DNA from: an uncultured Burkholderiales bacterium
GTDB lineage: Bacteria > Pseudomonadota > Gammaproteobacteria > Burkholderiales > Burkholderiaceae_C
Length of the DNA: 64,000 nucleotides
Assembly: GCA_903870145.1 (NCBI GenBank)
Contig: CAIQBO010000036.1
Span: 1 to 64,000 of the forward strand
Direction of reading: 5' to 3'
Below, piece by piece: positions 50,692-59,287 of this stretch (within the stretch, counting starts at the first letter, position 1; the number at the start of each line of letters is the position of its first letter). Made by a program: the position numbers and the translations under genes. The notes under the pieces are model-generated. The model made no database searches and was not told the DNA's origin. It was given only the letters and a program-made list of their open reading frames with translations.

Positions 50692-52176
50692 ATGACCGCC
50701 TCTTTCTCACAATTATCGCTGGCTGAACCGCTGGCACGTGCCGTAGCCGAAATGGGCTACGAAACCATGACCCCCATTCAAGCCGAGGCCATTCCTGTGG
50801 TTTTGACGGGACAAGACGTGATGGGAGCAGCGCAAACGGGCACCGGTAAAACGGCTGCGTTTTCATTGCCCTTGCTGCAGCGCTTGCTCAAGCACGAGAA
50901 CACCTCGACTTCGCCCGCGCGCCACCCGGTGCGCGCTTTGGTGCTGCTGCCCACGCGTGAATTGGCCGATCAAGTGGCCCAGCAAATCAAGCTGTATGCC
51001 AAATACACCCAGATGCGCAGCACGGTGGTGTTTGGCGGCATTGACATGAAGCCGCAAACCTTAGAGTTAAAACGCGGCGTTGAGATCTTGGTCGCTACGC
51101 CGGGTCGTTTGCTCGACCACATCGAGGCCAAAAATGCTGTGCTCAACCAGGTCGAATATGTGGTGCTGGACGAGGCCGACCGCATGCTGGACATTGGCTT
51201 TTTGCCGGACTTGCAGCGCATCCTGAGCTTTTTGCCCAAGCAGCGCACCACATTGCTTTTTTCAGCCACGTTTTCGCCTGAAATCAAACGCTTGGCCAGC
51301 AGTTATTTGAAGGACCCGATCACCATTGAAGTGGCGCGCCCCAATGAAACCGCCTCCACTGTGGAGCAACGTTTTTTCAGCGTGCAAGACGAAGACAAAC
51401 GCCGCTTGGTCAAACAAGTTTTGCAGCAGCGCGGGCTCAAGCAAGCCTTTGTTTTTGTCAACAGCAAACTCGGCTGCGCAAGATTGGCTCGCTCTTTGGA
51501 GCGGGAGGGGCTGAACACCACGGCACTGCATGGCGATAAGAGTCAAGACGAGCGTTTGAAGGCTTTGGAAGCTTTCAAAAAAGGCGAGGTTGATTTATTG
51601 GTTTGCACCGACGTTGCCGCTCGCGGCTTGGACATCAAAGATGTGCCGGCGGTGTTCAATTTTGACGTGCCTTTCAACGCAGAAGATTATGTTCACCGCA
51701 TTGGCCGAACCGGTCGTGCGGGTGCGGCGGGCTTGGCAGTGACTTTGGTCTCGCCGTCGGACACCCGTTTGGTCAGCGACATTGAAAAGCTCATCAAAAA
51801 CAAAATTGAAGTCGAGGCGTTTGAGTTTGAGGACGGCCGCCCGCGCGACCATTTCAACGATGGCCACCGCGCCGAGAGACACCCCGAGCGCAACATCGAG
51901 CAAGGCTCAGACCGGCATACAGAGCGCTACCCAAGGCGGCGTGACGATGCGCAGCCCCGTGCGGGTGCCGAGCCGCGTGAACGGCGTGGCGGCTTCAAGC
52001 CTGCGCAGCCCAGCCGTGACCCCTTCTTCGAGCAGCCCTATGAGGCGCCCAACGCCGAGCAAGCCCAAGCCGCCTCATGGGAGGCTTCGCCCAAGAGTGT
52101 GGCCACGCGCGGCAGTGTCTCGGCCAACATCAAGCCTAAGCGCAAGGTCGCGGCCCTGTTCAAAACGGCCGAATAA
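50692..52176 (+). CDS. rhlE: DEAD-box RNA helicase, RhlE type
   Basis: The 494-residue helicase has all core motifs: AAQTGTGKT (I), PTRELADQ (Ia), TPGRLLDH (Ib), LDEADRMLD (II), FSATF (III), ARGLDIK (V) and HRIGRTGRAG (VI). An arginine- and glutamate-rich tail (about 380-494) of low complexity ends in a basic KPKRKVAALFK. It remodels ribosomal or other RNAs, often in cold conditions. The position behind dcd appears incidental. Confidence 0.94.
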   Translation: MTASFSQLSLAEPLARAVAEMGYETMTPIQAEAIPVVLTGQDVMGAAQTGTGKTAAFSLPLLQRLLKHENTSTSPARHPVRALVLLPTRELADQVAQQIKLYAKYTQMRSTVVFGGIDMKPQTLELKRGVEILVATPGRLLDHIEAKNAVLNQVEYVVLDEADRMLDIGFLPDLQRILSFLPKQRTTLLFSATFSPEIKRLASSYLKDPITIEVARPNETASTVEQRFFSVQDEDKRRLVKQVLQQRGLKQAFVFVNSKLGCARLARSLEREGLNTTALHGDKSQDERLKALEAFKKGEVDLLVCTDVAARGLDIKDVPAVFNFDVPFNAEDYVHRIGRTGRAGAAGLAVTLVSPSDTRLVSDIEKLIKNKIEVEAFEFEDGRPRDHFNDGHRAERHPERNIEQGSDRHTERYPRRRDDAQPRAGAEPRERRGGFKPAQPSRDPFFEQPYEAPNAEQAQAASWEASPKSVATRGSVSANIKPKRKVAALFKTAE

Positions 52177-52247
52177 CTTTACCGGGACTTCATGCGGACT
52201 TTCGGTTGGGTTCGGCATTCTTCCCAATCCCCTGTCAAAATAGGGCA

Positions 52248-54506
52248 ATGAAAATCAAAGCAATTGCCCCTCTGCTCCGTGTACGACGGCCTTTTGCGCC
52301 ATGGTTCTCGCTCTGCGCTGCAAGTGCTGCAGGGCTCATGTTGACAACAAGTTGGGCGCAAACCACCCCACCACCCAACGGCCCAGTGCAAGACATGGGG
52401 CAAGTTGAGGTGCGAAGCAATCGCGACAACGACACCGAAGAGCGGCGTCAATCCACCGCTGCCAAAATCATCATTGGCCGAGAAGAAATTGAGCGCCAAG
52501 GTGATGCCAGTTTGGGCGAGGTGCTCAAGCGCTTGCCTGGCGTGACGATGCAAGGCGCTCCGGGACGGGGCGGTGCCATTCGCATGCGCGGTTTGGGCGG
52601 CGGCTACACCCAAATCTTGCTCGACGGACAGCGTGTGCCACCTGGTTTTTCAGTGGATTCATTGACCCCAGAGATGGTCGAAAAAATTGAAATCATGCGT
52701 GCACCCACAGCCGATACGGGGGCGCGCGCCATTGCGGGCACGATCAACATCGTGCTGCGTGAAGGTCAAAAGACCAACCCCGATGATTTGAAAATTGGCG
52801 GCTCATTTGAGCACGGCCAGGTCTCTGAGCAGGTCAATTGGGTCCACAACCTCAAGACTGAGGGCATGAGCGGCACCCTCACACTGCACGCCATGAATTC
52901 ATGGCGCCCTGAAGACAACAGCAGCTTGACCCAGGCTGCTGTGCAGGCGGCAGGCGCTGCCCCGGACGCTTTGCCCGCTTTGACTTCCGAGCGCGATCGC
53001 CAAGCCAACAGTTTGGGACATCGACAAGCGCTGCACGCCAACGCGCGTATGCAGTGGAAGGGGGAAGAGGGAAAAAGTTTGGTCTTGATGCCTTTTTTGA
53101 TGTATTCGCAATTCAACAGCAATGGTCAAATTGATTTGACTGAGAATAAAACGCTCAACGGCCTGACATTGGGCCCCAGCAGTGACAGCGCCACCAACAC
53201 CAATGCGAGTCGTTTTGTCATGACGCGTTTGAACGGGCAATGGAATCAACGTTTTTCTGCAGACAGTCGATTTGAGTTTAAATTTGGCTTGGGTCAGTCC
53301 AATTACAACTCCAATTTTGACCAAATTGCCGCGGCCAATGCAGGCTTGCTCAGCACACTGCAAGAGTCGCAAAGTTTTCGCGACTTGTCACAAACATGGA
53401 ATGGCAAACTGACTCAAGTTTTAGGCAATGGCCATCAGGTGGTCAGTGGCGTTGAGCTTGAGGGAGTGCGGCGCACAGAAGAGGCCAACGCCGAGGTCAC
53501 CGACGACACGGGCAACTTAAAGGCCAGTACCCAGCGCTGGGCCATTTTCACGCAAGACGAATGGACCATCAACCCCAATTGGTCGGCTTATGCAGGCTTG
53601 CGTTATGAAAATATTTTGACGCAGGGCAGCAACGAAGAAGGCGACAAGCGCAACAAGAGCGCCGTCTTGACGCCCTTGCTGCATGCGCTTTGGAAGCCTG
53701 TGCCTGGCAGCCGCGATCAGGTGCGCATGAGCCTGACAAAGAGCTATAAAACACCCACGCTGTACAACTTGGTTTCGCGCACCTATTTGTCCCGTGAGAG
53801 CAACAGCCCCACGCGGCCAGATCGCATGGGTAACCCAGGCCTCAAGCCCGAGTTGGCCAACGGCATTGATGTGGCCATGGAGCGTTATTTGAACGGCGGC
53901 GGCGTGCTCAGTGCCAACGTATTTAGGCGCAACATCAGCGACCTGATTCGCACTGTCACCTCGGAGCGTTTTGACACGATGTGGGCGCCTGGCCAGCGCC
54001 GTTTTGTCTCGAGCCCACAAAATGTGGGCGATGCCATCACGCAAGGTATTGAGTTAGAGGCGAAATTTCGCTTGAATCAAATTTGGGCTGATGCTGCGGC
54101 GGTTGATGTGCGCAGTAATTTGAGTTTCTTCAGCTCTCGTGTGTTGGATGTTTTAGGCCCCAACAACCGCCTGGACCAGCAGCCGAGCATGACTGCCAAT
54201 CTGGGGGCCGATTACCGTTTTCGCTCAAGCCCTTTGACCTTGGGGGGCAATGTCAATATCAACCCTGACTACACCACGCGAAGGACCGAGCAGCAATGGG
54301 CTTACCAAGGCGCCAAACGGGTCGTGGATGTTTATGGTCTGTGGCGTTTTTCACCCAACACCGCATTTCGCGTGACGGTGAGCAACTTGACACCGATCGA
54401 TTATTTGACGGGCAGCACCTACATCGGCAACGGATTTTCTGAAATAGCCAATACCACCACGCGCAATTGGCAAACTGTGCAGCTGCGCTTAGAGATGAAA
54501 ATTTAA
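52248..54506 (+). CDS. TonB-dependent outer-membrane receptor
   Basis: The 752-residue protein has a long signal peptide (about 1-38, ending SWAQ), a TonB box region (QDMGQVEVRSN), a plug domain (about 70-185, with LGEVLKRLPGVTMQG and LLDGQRVPPGFSVD) and a 22-strand barrel ending in LRLEMKI with an aromatic-poor last strand. It imports a scarce ligand such as a siderophore, metal complex or cobalamin; the ligand is not evident. The start at 52248 is preferred because the 14 upstream codons do not resemble a signal sequence. No partner uptake genes are adjacent. Confidence 0.9.
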   Translation: MKIKAIAPLLRVRRPFAPWFSLCAASAAGLMLTTSWAQTTPPPNGPVQDMGQVEVRSNRDNDTEERRQSTAAKIIIGREEIERQGDASLGEVLKRLPGVTMQGAPGRGGAIRMRGLGGGYTQILLDGQRVPPGFSVDSLTPEMVEKIEIMRAPTADTGARAIAGTINIVLREGQKTNPDDLKIGGSFEHGQVSEQVNWVHNLKTEGMSGTLTLHAMNSWRPEDNSSLTQAAVQAAGAAPDALPALTSERDRQANSLGHRQALHANARMQWKGEEGKSLVLMPFLMYSQFNSNGQIDLTENKTLNGLTLGPSSDSATNTNASRFVMTRLNGQWNQRFSADSRFEFKFGLGQSNYNSNFDQIAAANAGLLSTLQESQSFRDLSQTWNGKLTQVLGNGHQVVSGVELEGVRRTEEANAEVTDDTGNLKASTQRWAIFTQDEWTINPNWSAYAGLRYENILTQGSNEEGDKRNKSAVLTPLLHALWKPVPGSRDQVRMSLTKSYKTPTLYNLVSRTYLSRESNSPTRPDRMGNPGLKPELANGIDVAMERYLNGGGVLSANVFRRNISDLIRTVTSERFDTMWAPGQRRFVSSPQNVGDAITQGIELEAKFRLNQIWADAAAVDVRSNLSFFSSRVLDVLGPNNRLDQQPSMTANLGADYRFRSSPLTLGGNVNINPDYTTRRTEQQWAYQGAKRVVDVYGLWRFSPNTAFRVTVSNLTPIDYLTGSTYIGNGFSEIANTTTRNWQTVQLRLEMKI

Positions 54507-54565
54507 AAAAGTTCAGCTTCAGCGCGGCAATTCCAGCCTTAACATCAACATCAAAGCATCAAACT

Positions 54566-55432
54566 ATGGCCTCCAAAAACGCAGCGTGGTACGACAGCAT
54601 GTACAACAACCGGGTCTTGGTGCCCGACTACGCTGCGCACTTCGCGCATTGGGCGCAGTCCTCGGCGGCGGCCCGAAAAAATTTCAATGGCATGTTGGAT
54701 GTGCCCTATGGCACTGGCCCCAACGAATGTTTGGATATTTTCCCTGCCAAAAAAGCCCATGCGCCGGTGTTGGTGTTTGTGCACGGCGGCTATTGGCGCA
54801 GTTTGGACAAAGCCGACCAGACTTTCATCGTGCCGCCTTTGAACGACATGGGGGCCTGCGTGGTGCTGGTGAATTACGCTTTGTGCCCAGGCACGCCGCA
54901 GGTGCCTGTCACCGTGCCTGACATTGCATTGCAGATGACCCGAGCCATGGCCTGGGTTTACAAGCACATTGCAAAACTCGGTGGTGATCCCAGCAATGTG
55001 ACCGTGGCAGGGCATTCGGCAGGGGGGCATTTGGCGGCCATGCTCTTGGCGTGCGACTGGAAGGCGGTCGACCCTGGCATGCCTGCCCATTGGATTTCCA
55101 AGGCCATGTCCATTTCGGGTTTGTATGACTTAGAGCCAGTGCGCAAAACCGAGTTTTTGCAAACGTCTTTGAAGCTCACACCAGCCCAAGTGCGCCTGGC
55201 CAGCCCAGCCATGTGGCCGCGCCCACGCAAAGGTGTTTTGTACACCTTGGTGGGGGGTGATGAAAGTGCCGAGTTTTTGCGGCACAACCGTTTGATTCAC
55301 CAGACTTGGGGTCCGAAAACGGTGCCGGTGTGCGAGGTCCTGCCGGGCCTGAATCACTTCAGTGTGTTGTCGCAATTGACGCACAAGGGAAGTCGATTGA
55401 ACGAGTTGATGCGCCGCTTGCTCTTGGCCTGA
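54566..55432 (+). CDS. Alpha/beta hydrolase (esterase/kynurenine formamidase-like)
   Basis: The 288-residue protein has the oxyanion motif VFVHGGYWRSLDKA, the nucleophile serine in VAGHSAGGHLAAM and a late histidine in PGLNHFSV. HGGYW is typical of bacterial formamidase/carboxylesterase relatives of the HSL group. The start at 54566 is preferred, because the earlier frame overlaps the receptor gene. It follows the receptor on the same strand after 59 bases. Kynurenine formamidase activity is possible but other esters are as likely. Confidence 0.82.
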   Translation: MASKNAAWYDSMYNNRVLVPDYAAHFAHWAQSSAAARKNFNGMLDVPYGTGPNECLDIFPAKKAHAPVLVFVHGGYWRSLDKADQTFIVPPLNDMGACVVLVNYALCPGTPQVPVTVPDIALQMTRAMAWVYKHIAKLGGDPSNVTVAGHSAGGHLAAMLLACDWKAVDPGMPAHWISKAMSISGLYDLEPVRKTEFLQTSLKLTPAQVRLASPAMWPRPRKGVLYTLVGGDESAEFLRHNRLIHQTWGPKTVPVCEVLPGLNHFSVLSQLTHKGSRLNELMRRLLLA

Positions 55433-55482
55433 AAGGCCTGGTGCAGGGCAGCACAGGCCTGTGCTGCCCATCGTGTGCCCAA

Positions 55483-56454
55483 TTATTCAGGATCAATTTT
55501 GGCGTCGCGCACCACTTTGCCCCAGCGCGGCGCTTCACTTTTGATCAGTGCTGCGAATTGTTCAGGTGTGCCGCCGCCCATTTCATTGCCTTGGCTCAAA
55601 ATTTTCTCTTTCACCTCGGGGTCTTGCAGGGCTTTGTTGCAAGCGGCATTGAGCATCATGACCACATCGGCAGGCATTCCCTTGGGTCCGACCAAGCCTT
55701 GCCAGTTGAGCACTTCCACCGCAGGAAAGCCTTGCTCACCCATGGTGGGCAGATCGGGCAACAAGGGCGAGCGGTTTTTGCTGGTAATGGCCAAGGCCCG
55801 CAGGCGGCCGCCTTTGATGGCAGGCATGGCGGAGTACATTTGTTCAAACATCATGTGCACTTGGCCACCCATCAAATCTGTGGCGCCGGCAGCACCACTT
55901 TTGTAGGGTGCATGGATCATGTCAATGCCAGCAGAATGTTCAAATAATGCACCGCTTAAATGGTGTGAGCCGCCAATGCCGCCCGAGGCGTAGCTCAGCT
56001 TGCCAGGCGAGGCCTTGGCGGCTGCCACGATGTCTTTGACGGATTTGTAGGGCGAGTCGTTGCGCACCATCAGGATCAAGGGCCCGCGCTCAATCAAAGC
56101 GATGGGTGTGATGTCGTTGAAGGGGTCGAAGTTGAGTTTTTTGAACAAGGCATGGTTGACTGCCAAGGGGGCAAAGTTGCCCATGCCAATGGTGTAGCCG
56201 TCGGGTTTGCCGCGCGCTATGGCCTCGGTGCCAATATTGCCGCCGGCACCGGCCTTGTTGTCAATGATGATGGTCTGACCCATGATCGCACTCATGGCCT
56301 TGGCCACTTGGCGTGAGCGAGAGTCGGCGTTGCCGCCGGCTGCGTAGGGACAAATCCAGATGATGTTTTTGCTGGGGTATTTGTCTTGGGCATGAACCAG
56401 CGCAGGCGCCAAAGCGGCGCTGCCAGCGGCTTGCAGGAGTTGTCGACGTTTCAT
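55483..56454 (-). CDS. Bug/TctC-family periplasmic binding protein
   Basis: The 323-residue protein has a signal peptide (about 1-22) and the family features YPSKNIIWICPYAAGGNADS, YASGGIGGSHHLSGALFEHS and GAGGNIGTEAIARG. It is of the same family as 49012-49983 but clearly distinct. It is 109 bases downstream of the GMC oxidoreductase gene on the same strand and may be the last gene of the dpp-amidohydrolase-GMC series. The ligand is probably a carboxylate. Confidence 0.9.
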   Translation of the reverse strand: MKRRQLLQAAGSAALAPALVHAQDKYPSKNIIWICPYAAGGNADSRSRQVAKAMSAIMGQTIIIDNKAGAGGNIGTEAIARGKPDGYTIGMGNFAPLAVNHALFKKLNFDPFNDITPIALIERGPLILMVRNDSPYKSVKDIVAAAKASPGKLSYASGGIGGSHHLSGALFEHSAGIDMIHAPYKSGAAGATDLMGGQVHMMFEQMYSAMPAIKGGRLRALAITSKNRSPLLPDLPTMGEQGFPAVEVLNWQGLVGPKGMPADVVMMLNAACNKALQDPEVKEKILSQGNEMGGGTPEQFAALIKSEAPRWGKVVRDAKIDPE

Positions 56455-56563
56455 GTGAAAACCTGTCTAAAAGGGGTTAGGTGGGAAGATGCATTGTGCC
56501 ATCACTCAGGGCGTTTTTTTTTGCATCAGAATTGCGATGGCGCATCAAGTTAAGCTTGTGCCC

Positions 56564-58171
56564 TTAGGGCTTGCGTACGTCCTCTCGTATCATGTCTGCG
56601 GCCTTCTCAGCCATCATGATCACCGGTGCATTTGTATTGCCTGACACCAGCGTGGGCATGGCTGAGCAGTCAATCACACGAAGGCTTTGAATGCCATGCA
56701 CGCGAAGCCGATCGTCAACCACCGCTTGAGAGTCACGGCCCATCCGGCAAGTTCCGCAGGGGTGAAATATCGTTGCGCCGTTGTTTCGGGAAAAATCAAG
56801 AAGGGCAGCATCGTCATTCACATCAGGGCCTGGCTTGACTTCGCGCTTGACATAGGCCTGCATGGCGGGGGAGGCGGCAATGCCACGCGCGGCCTTCAAA
56901 GCGGCTAGCACCGCATGGCGATCGAGCTCGGTTGCAAGGTAGTTGGCGTGTATCTCAGGTGGCTGCAAAGGGTCGGCACTTCGAATTCGGATGTGGCCGC
57001 GAGACTCGGGCCGCAGTTGGCAGACTGACATGGTGAAACCTGAAAATGGGTGGACCTTGCCGCCAGCCATGTCAGCCGATAAGGTGGCCACATGGAACTG
57101 GGTATCGGGCCTCTTATCTGGATGGGGCAAGGCGCGCATGAAGCATCCGCCTTGGTTGATCCCAACGGCCAAGGGGCCGCTTCGATGCAGCAGCCACTGT
57201 AGGCCCATCTTAGCCTGGCCCCACCATGAATTCATGGCGTCATTGGTTGTGATGGGTTGGGTGCACTCGAAAATCAAGCGAATTTGCAAATGGTCTTGCA
57301 GGTTTTCGCCGACGCCGGGGAGATTGTGTAACACCGGAATTCCCAGATCGCTCAATAAGGGTGCGGGCCCAATGCCCGACAATTGCAGCAGTTGCGGCGA
57401 ATGAATGGCCCCGGCAGACAGCAGCACCTCAGCGCGTGATCGACAGGTTTTTTCCACGCCATTTTGGCGATAGCGCACACCGACCGCGCGTCCATTTTCG
57501 ATCAGAATCCCCGTGGCATGTGCATTGGTTTGAATTTTTAAATTCTGCCGTTTCCGAGCCGGGGCCAAATAGGCTGTGGCAGTGCTGCAGCGCCAACCTT
57601 TGTGGGTGTTGAGCTGGTAGTAGCCGGCGCCTTCTTGCTGCGCAGCATTGAAGTCGTCCGTGGTTGGCACCCCCATTTGCGCTGCCCCAGCGATGAATGC
57701 CTCGATCAATTCATTTTTCTCGCCTATGTCTGATACCGCCATGGGGCCGTTTGCGCCGTGGTATTTGCTGGCGCCGCGTTGGTTGCTTTCGGACTTGATG
57801 AAATAGGGCAAGACGTCGTCATAACTCCAGCCTGCATTGCCAAGCGCAGCCCAATGGTCATAGTCTTGGCGCTGGCCACGAATGTAAATCAGGCCGTTGA
57901 TCGAGCTTGAACCGCCCAGTGTTTTGCCGCGCGGCCAGTAAATACGTCGCCCGTTCATGTTCGGTTCGGGGTCGGTCTGCAGGCGCCAGTTGTATTTTTT
58001 GCTCCACATGGTTTTGCTGTAACCAATTGGCAGATGAATCCAAAAAGAGCGATCTGCAGGACCTGCTTCGAGAAGCAAAACGCTGGATTGCCCGTCTTCG
58101 CTTAAACGAGCAGCCAGCGTGCTGCCTGCCGAGCCGGCGCCTATGACGATGTAGTCAAATTCTTGTGTCAT
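56564..58171 (-). CDS. GMC-family FAD oxidoreductase (choline-dehydrogenase-like)
   Basis: The 535-residue flavoenzyme has the ADP-binding motif YIVIGAGSAGSTLAARLSE, GMC signature 1 (WPRGKTLGGSSSINGLIYIR) and signature 2 (GAIHSPQLLQLSGIGP). The C-terminal catalytic pair lies in FHPCGTCRMG and SGNTNAPVIMMAEKAAD. It oxidises a primary alcohol or a related group. Choline is only one possible substrate. Its place among the dpp-type importer, amidohydrolase and Bug genes suggests a linked catabolic path. Confidence 0.9.
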   Translation of the reverse strand: MTQEFDYIVIGAGSAGSTLAARLSEDGQSSVLLLEAGPADRSFWIHLPIGYSKTMWSKKYNWRLQTDPEPNMNGRRIYWPRGKTLGGSSSINGLIYIRGQRQDYDHWAALGNAGWSYDDVLPYFIKSESNQRGASKYHGANGPMAVSDIGEKNELIEAFIAGAAQMGVPTTDDFNAAQQEGAGYYQLNTHKGWRCSTATAYLAPARKRQNLKIQTNAHATGILIENGRAVGVRYRQNGVEKTCRSRAEVLLSAGAIHSPQLLQLSGIGPAPLLSDLGIPVLHNLPGVGENLQDHLQIRLIFECTQPITTNDAMNSWWGQAKMGLQWLLHRSGPLAVGINQGGCFMRALPHPDKRPDTQFHVATLSADMAGGKVHPFSGFTMSVCQLRPESRGHIRIRSADPLQPPEIHANYLATELDRHAVLAALKAARGIAASPAMQAYVKREVKPGPDVNDDAALLDFSRNNGATIFHPCGTCRMGRDSQAVVDDRLRVHGIQSLRVIDCSAMPTLVSGNTNAPVIMMAEKAADMIREDVRKP

Positions 58172-58284
58172 ATGAGAACCAGAGGCCTAAATTTCATTGA
58201 CATTACGAGCCGTGCTTGGATGCAGTGTCTGACGGTTTTCGCCAAATATCCCGGGGCGAAGGACGATGCCGCGCATGCTCTTAT

Positions 58285-59277
58285 TTAAACCGAAATTCGT
58301 TCAAAAAATTCAGACAGGCGCGCACGTGGCAAATGACCGCACAGTCCGATGGCCACCAATGCAGCGCCTGCAATGGGTGCAATGACTTGGCTGACAGAGT
58401 TGCAGCGACCGGCGAGCTGGATTTCGTGCCACTTGGTTTCTTGACCTGGTGAGCTGGTTTGAACAAAGCCTTTGAGACGCAATAGCCCTGGCGGTGGCGT
58501 TTTCAACCAACTGCGCAACTCAATCATCTCAAAAGTGGGTGTGGGGTGGCACGACCAAGTTTCAAAGACTTCGCCGTGCGCTGGGTTGCCCGGATGGTGA
58601 GGGTGCGAGTGCGCGGCAGCTTCATCACCACAGTCCATATGGCTATCATGCCCATCATGCACCGCTGCGTGTGAAGCTGGCAAGGACAGTCCACTGAGCA
58701 AGGGCAGGGGCACTTGGGCGTGACTTGTTTCGAACACGGCTACGCCGCCAGCAATGAGCGCGATGCGTTCACGCACTTGGGACACCCCATGGGGCAGCGC
58801 CAGGTCGCAGTGGTTTAACACGATCAGGCTGGCCGCTTTCAACTGCCGCGCCAAAGTGTCTGACAACAGCGGATCTTGCCAGTGCGCAAGAAAGCTGTCA
58901 GCGTTGACTGTGACCACCACCCCATCCAGAAACAAGCCGGGGTCAGCGCGGCCGAGTTGGGCGATGCGCCAGGGGTCGGATACACCGCTGGCTTCTACCA
59001 CCACACCATCAAACGATGGGGTGGACTCCAAGACGCTGATCAAGGCCATGCTGAGGTCGTCGCCGATTTGGCAGCAGACGCAGCCGTTGGTCAGCTCCAT
59101 GGTGCTGCCAGCGTTGGAGCGAATCAGGGCGGAGTCGATGTTCAAGGTGCCGAAATCATTGACCAAGATGGCCAGACGCTGCCCCCCTGCATGGCTCAGC
59201 CAATGGTTGACCAAAGTGGTCTTGCCAGAGCCCAAGAACCCACCAATGACGGTCAGGGGAAGGCGCTTTTCTTTCAT
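58285..59277 (-). CDS. COG0523 (CobW/ZNG1-like) metal-chaperone GTPase
   Basis: The 330-residue G3E GTPase has Walker A GGFLGSGKT (12-20), the metal-binding CVCC motif (66-69) after ELTNG, and a CobW C-terminal domain. The usual NKxD base-recognition motif reads NHCD here (LNHCDL). A histidine- and aspartate-rich insertion (about 200-235, HDGHDSHMDCGDEAAAHSHP) could hold zinc or another metal. It is nine or ten bases downstream of an amidohydrolase gene. That suggests it loads metal into that enzyme, as proposed for other COG0523 proteins with metal-dependent neighbours. Confidence 0.88.
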   Translation of the reverse strand: MKEKRLPLTVIGGFLGSGKTTLVNHWLSHAGGQRLAILVNDFGTLNIDSALIRSNAGSTMELTNGCVCCQIGDDLSMALISVLESTPSFDGVVVEASGVSDPWRIAQLGRADPGLFLDGVVVTVNADSFLAHWQDPLLSDTLARQLKAASLIVLNHCDLALPHGVSQVRERIALIAGGVAVFETSHAQVPLPLLSGLSLPASHAAVHDGHDSHMDCGDEAAAHSHPHHPGNPAHGEVFETWSCHPTPTFEMIELRSWLKTPPPGLLRLKGFVQTSSPGQETKWHEIQLAGRCNSVSQVIAPIAGAALVAIGLCGHLPRARLSEFFERISV

Positions 59278-59287
59278 GCGTTGCAGG